Shown here: one piece after another, positions 5,825 to 6,856 of the stretch
Layout: each line of letters starts with the position of its first letter
How positions within the stretch are numbered: position 1 is the stretch's first letter
Translations under genes and position numbers: made by a program
The notes under the pieces: model-generated
Database searches by the model: none
Told to the model about the DNA's origin: nothing
Seen by the model: only the letters and a program-made list of their open reading frames with translations
NCBI GenBank assembly: GCA_011321895.1
Contig: DROK01000298.1
Location: 1-6,856, forward strand
Direction: 5' to 3'
Source: Thermodesulfatator atlanticus
Lineage (GTDB): Bacteria > Desulfobacterota > Thermodesulfobacteria > Thermodesulfobacteriales > Thermodesulfatatoraceae
DNA: 6,856 bases

Positions 5825-6750
5825 CAACGCACCCCCCGGGTAAGTAAAGCACGCCAGCCCCAGAAAATAAGGGCCAAAAAAGGGTGCCGGCGCAGGGCCG
5901 CAGGCACTTCCAGGCGCTTGCCGCTGTGGCGTTCAATCTTCCAGAGGGCGTAATCTACTCCACCCTGAAAGGTGAAACAGGCCTTGGCCAGCCTTAAGAC
6001 CGAAAGGACCTTGCCCTGGGCCATCCTGAGGGACCACTTAACATGGGCAAGCTTTCTAAGTTTGGCGGGTATCTTTGCGACGTAGCGGTCCTCCTGCAAA
6101 TTTATGGCAAAGGGAAGGGCAGGTACGGCCCTTTGGGTCACTTCTTTAAAGAAATCCTTGTTTTTCTCCCAGAGTTCCCAGAGCCTTTTAGGGGATTCGG
6201 GCCGCAGTTCTGCCCGGTAACTATAGGTAAGGCCGGTAAGCCAGAGGTCTTTTATTCTCCCCTGAGGCGGGGCCAAAGGGATGGTCTCCTGCAAAAAAGT
6301 GACTACAGCCTGGGCCAGGATCCGCAAGGCCCTTTGCCGGCTGAGGGAGTCTTTCCACCAGATGAGGGCGGTGGGCTGGGCAAAACGCCCCCAGAAATAG
6401 GAATGAAACCATCTTGGAGTCACGGCCTTTTCTAAATGCCAGAGGGCCATAACGGCGTATTTGGCCCTTATCCGGTCCCGGGAGGCCCAGAATACATTAG
6501 GCGGCAGGAGATAATTGGCCAGCGCCAGGGCCGGGTTACGGTAAGCCCCCCGGTAGTCTTTCGTTAAGAGATAGAGGTCGACCAGGCTCCGGGTCAGGTC
6601 CTTTTCCTGGAGACAGGAACCGTAAAAGAGTATGGCGCGGAGATTGGGGTAAGTCTTTTTAAATTCCTCGATGAGGGGTAAAAGGGCCGGCTCCGGTTCC
6701 CTCACCGCGTATTCCGCCAGGTAGGTCAGCAGGTCCCTTGAGATTACCAC
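5824..6750 (-). CDS. Tam41-like nucleotidyltransferase, possible CDP-lipid synthase
   Basis: This 308-residue protein resembles Tam41, the mitochondrial CDP-diacylglycerol synthase that makes CDP-DAG from phosphatidic acid and CTP. The nucleotidyltransferase signature is FYGSC (Gly44, Ser45) followed by RSLVDLYLLTKDYRGAY (Asp58, Asp65). This is the spacing of Tam41 (YGS...LDF-x-F-x-V-x-D), which likewise has one Asp followed by a non-acidic +2 residue. A second conserved block, RAKYAVMALWHLEKAV then FWGRFAQPTALI (95-130), matches Tam41's KYGV...LY-x-AGR-x-QKPV segment. The C-terminal half is rich in Lys, Arg and aromatic residues and has a hydrophobic stretch at 290-303, consistent with peripheral membrane binding. 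The GTG start at 6750 is fixed by a long Shine-Dalgarno. It overlaps the upstream lipid kinase by 7 bp and shares one base with lptB. The substrate is inferred: a phospholipid or, given the neighbours, phosphorylated ceramide. Confidence 0.72.
   Translation of the reverse strand: MVISRDLLTYLAEYAVREPEPALLPLIEEFKKTYPNLRAILFYGSCLQEKDLTRSLVDLYLLTKDYRGAYRNPALALANYLLPPNVFWASRDRIRAKYAVMALWHLEKAVTPRWFHSYFWGRFAQPTALIWWKDSLSRQRALRILAQAVVTFLQETIPLAPPQGRIKDLWLTGLTYSYRAELRPESPKRLWELWEKNKDFFKEVTQRAVPALPFAINLQEDRYVAKIPAKLRKLAHVKWSLRMAQGKVLSVLRLAKACFTFQGGVDYALWKIERHSGKRLEVPAALRRHPFLALIFWGWRALLTRGVR
5830..5837 (-). promoter_or_regulatory. Shine-Dalgarno of lptB
   Basis: On the minus strand GGGGGGTG lies in the last codons of the Tam41-like gene, 5 bases before the ATG at 5824. 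It favours the ATG over the TTG at 5827 and works together with the TGATG stop-start overlap. Confidence 0.5.
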
Positions 6751-6856
6751 CGGTAAAAGATCACCTCCGGTCCGGTTTCTACGGTAAACGTGGCCTGCCC
6801 GGTCAGGATCTCCCCGTCCACCGCCAGGGTGGAGGACTTAAGCTCGATCTCGGGAA
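6744..6856 (-). CDS. Lipid kinase of the YegS/DAGK/sphingosine kinase family, C-terminal end (5' end outside window)
   Basis: Only the last 36 codons and the TAA stop (6746-6744) are visible; the gene continues past the right edge. The fragment reads IELKSSTLAVDGEILTG, then QATFTVETGPEVIFYRW. A strand ending in 'VDGE', then a short turn and a beta hairpin at the extreme C-terminus, is the usual ending of bacterial diacylglycerol/sphingosine-type lipid kinases, where the DGE segment belongs to the beta-sandwich domain. Such enzymes phosphorylate a lipid hydroxyl with ATP at the membrane surface. Next to a Tam41-like cytidylyltransferase and opposite an spt operon, a ceramide kinase like that of Caulobacter (CpgB) is the natural guess. 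The catalytic N-terminal domain is not visible, so the identification depends on a short fragment. The stop overlaps the GTG start of the next gene by 7 bp. Confidence 0.65.
   Translation of the reverse strand, partial: PEIELKSSTLAVDGEILTGQATFTVETGPEVIFYRW
6759..6768 (-). promoter_or_regulatory. Extended Shine-Dalgarno deciding the GTG start of the Tam41-like gene
   Basis: On the minus strand GGAGGTGATC, an extended match to the anti-Shine-Dalgarno end of 16S rRNA, sits inside the last codons of the lipid kinase and 8 bases before the GTG at 6750. It is the strongest ribosome site in the window and implies independent, efficient initiation at this GTG. Confidence 0.75.

Noticed and set aside
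6043..6435. Open frame on the plus strand opposite the Tam41-like gene
   Set aside because: No domain is visible, and the minus-strand frame is longer, has a strong ribosome site and carries conserved motifs.
1..6856. Mobile element, CRISPR array, tRNA or attachment site
   Set aside because: There are no direct-repeat series, transposase motifs or tRNA-like cloverleaf that I could recognise. The window is continuous coding sequence with uniform codon use.

Overview
The window reads as a compact lipid-biosynthesis locus of a Gram-negative, outer-membrane-bearing bacterium. Nearly every base is coding and adjacent genes abut or overlap. I infer the Gram-negative assignment from an LptB-type ABC ATPase and from a bacterial sphingolipid gene set. 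The proteins are rich in Lys, Arg and Glu, and the codon usage is uniform on both strands with a GC-leaning look by eye (not computed). This would fit a thermophilic Desulfobacterota/Thermodesulfobacteria-like organism, but that placement is a guess.

Plus strand, 2-5112: one tight operon that enters from the left edge. It holds the C-terminal part of a fatty-acyl-AMP ligase/acyl-ACP synthetase (AasR-like), an extended SDR reductase (CerR-like), a dedicated acyl carrier protein (AcpR-like), an alpha-oxoamine synthase with serine palmitoyltransferase features (Spt), a GT4 glycosyltransferase, and a diverged CDP-glycerol glycerophosphotransferase (TagB/TagF)-like protein. The first four are in the same neighbour order as the Caulobacter ceramide genes: acyl-ACP synthetase, epimerase-like reductase, ACP, Spt.

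Minus strand, 6856-5102: a second compact operon running toward the first. It holds the last 36 codons of a YegS/DAGK-type lipid kinase, a Tam41-like nucleotidyltransferase, and lptB. The two operons meet tail to tail and their last genes overlap by 11 bp, so no intergenic terminator fits between them.

Inferred joint function: the ligase loads a fatty acid on the dedicated ACP, Spt condenses the acyl group with serine to 3-oxosphinganine, and the SDR reduces the 3-keto group of the long-chain base or ceramide. The GT4, the TagF-like protein, the lipid kinase and the Tam41-like cytidylyltransferase then plausibly build a sugar and/or phosphate-containing headgroup. LptB may power, or be co-regulated with, export of an outer-leaflet lipid. 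The N-acyltransferase (bacterial ceramide synthase, bCerS) is not in the window. The most notable points are the lipid kinase plus Tam41-like pair, which could in principle give a CDP-activated sphingolipid, and the placement of lptB among sphingolipid genes. I saw no RNA gene, CRISPR array, insertion sequence or gene-free stretch longer than 10 bases.
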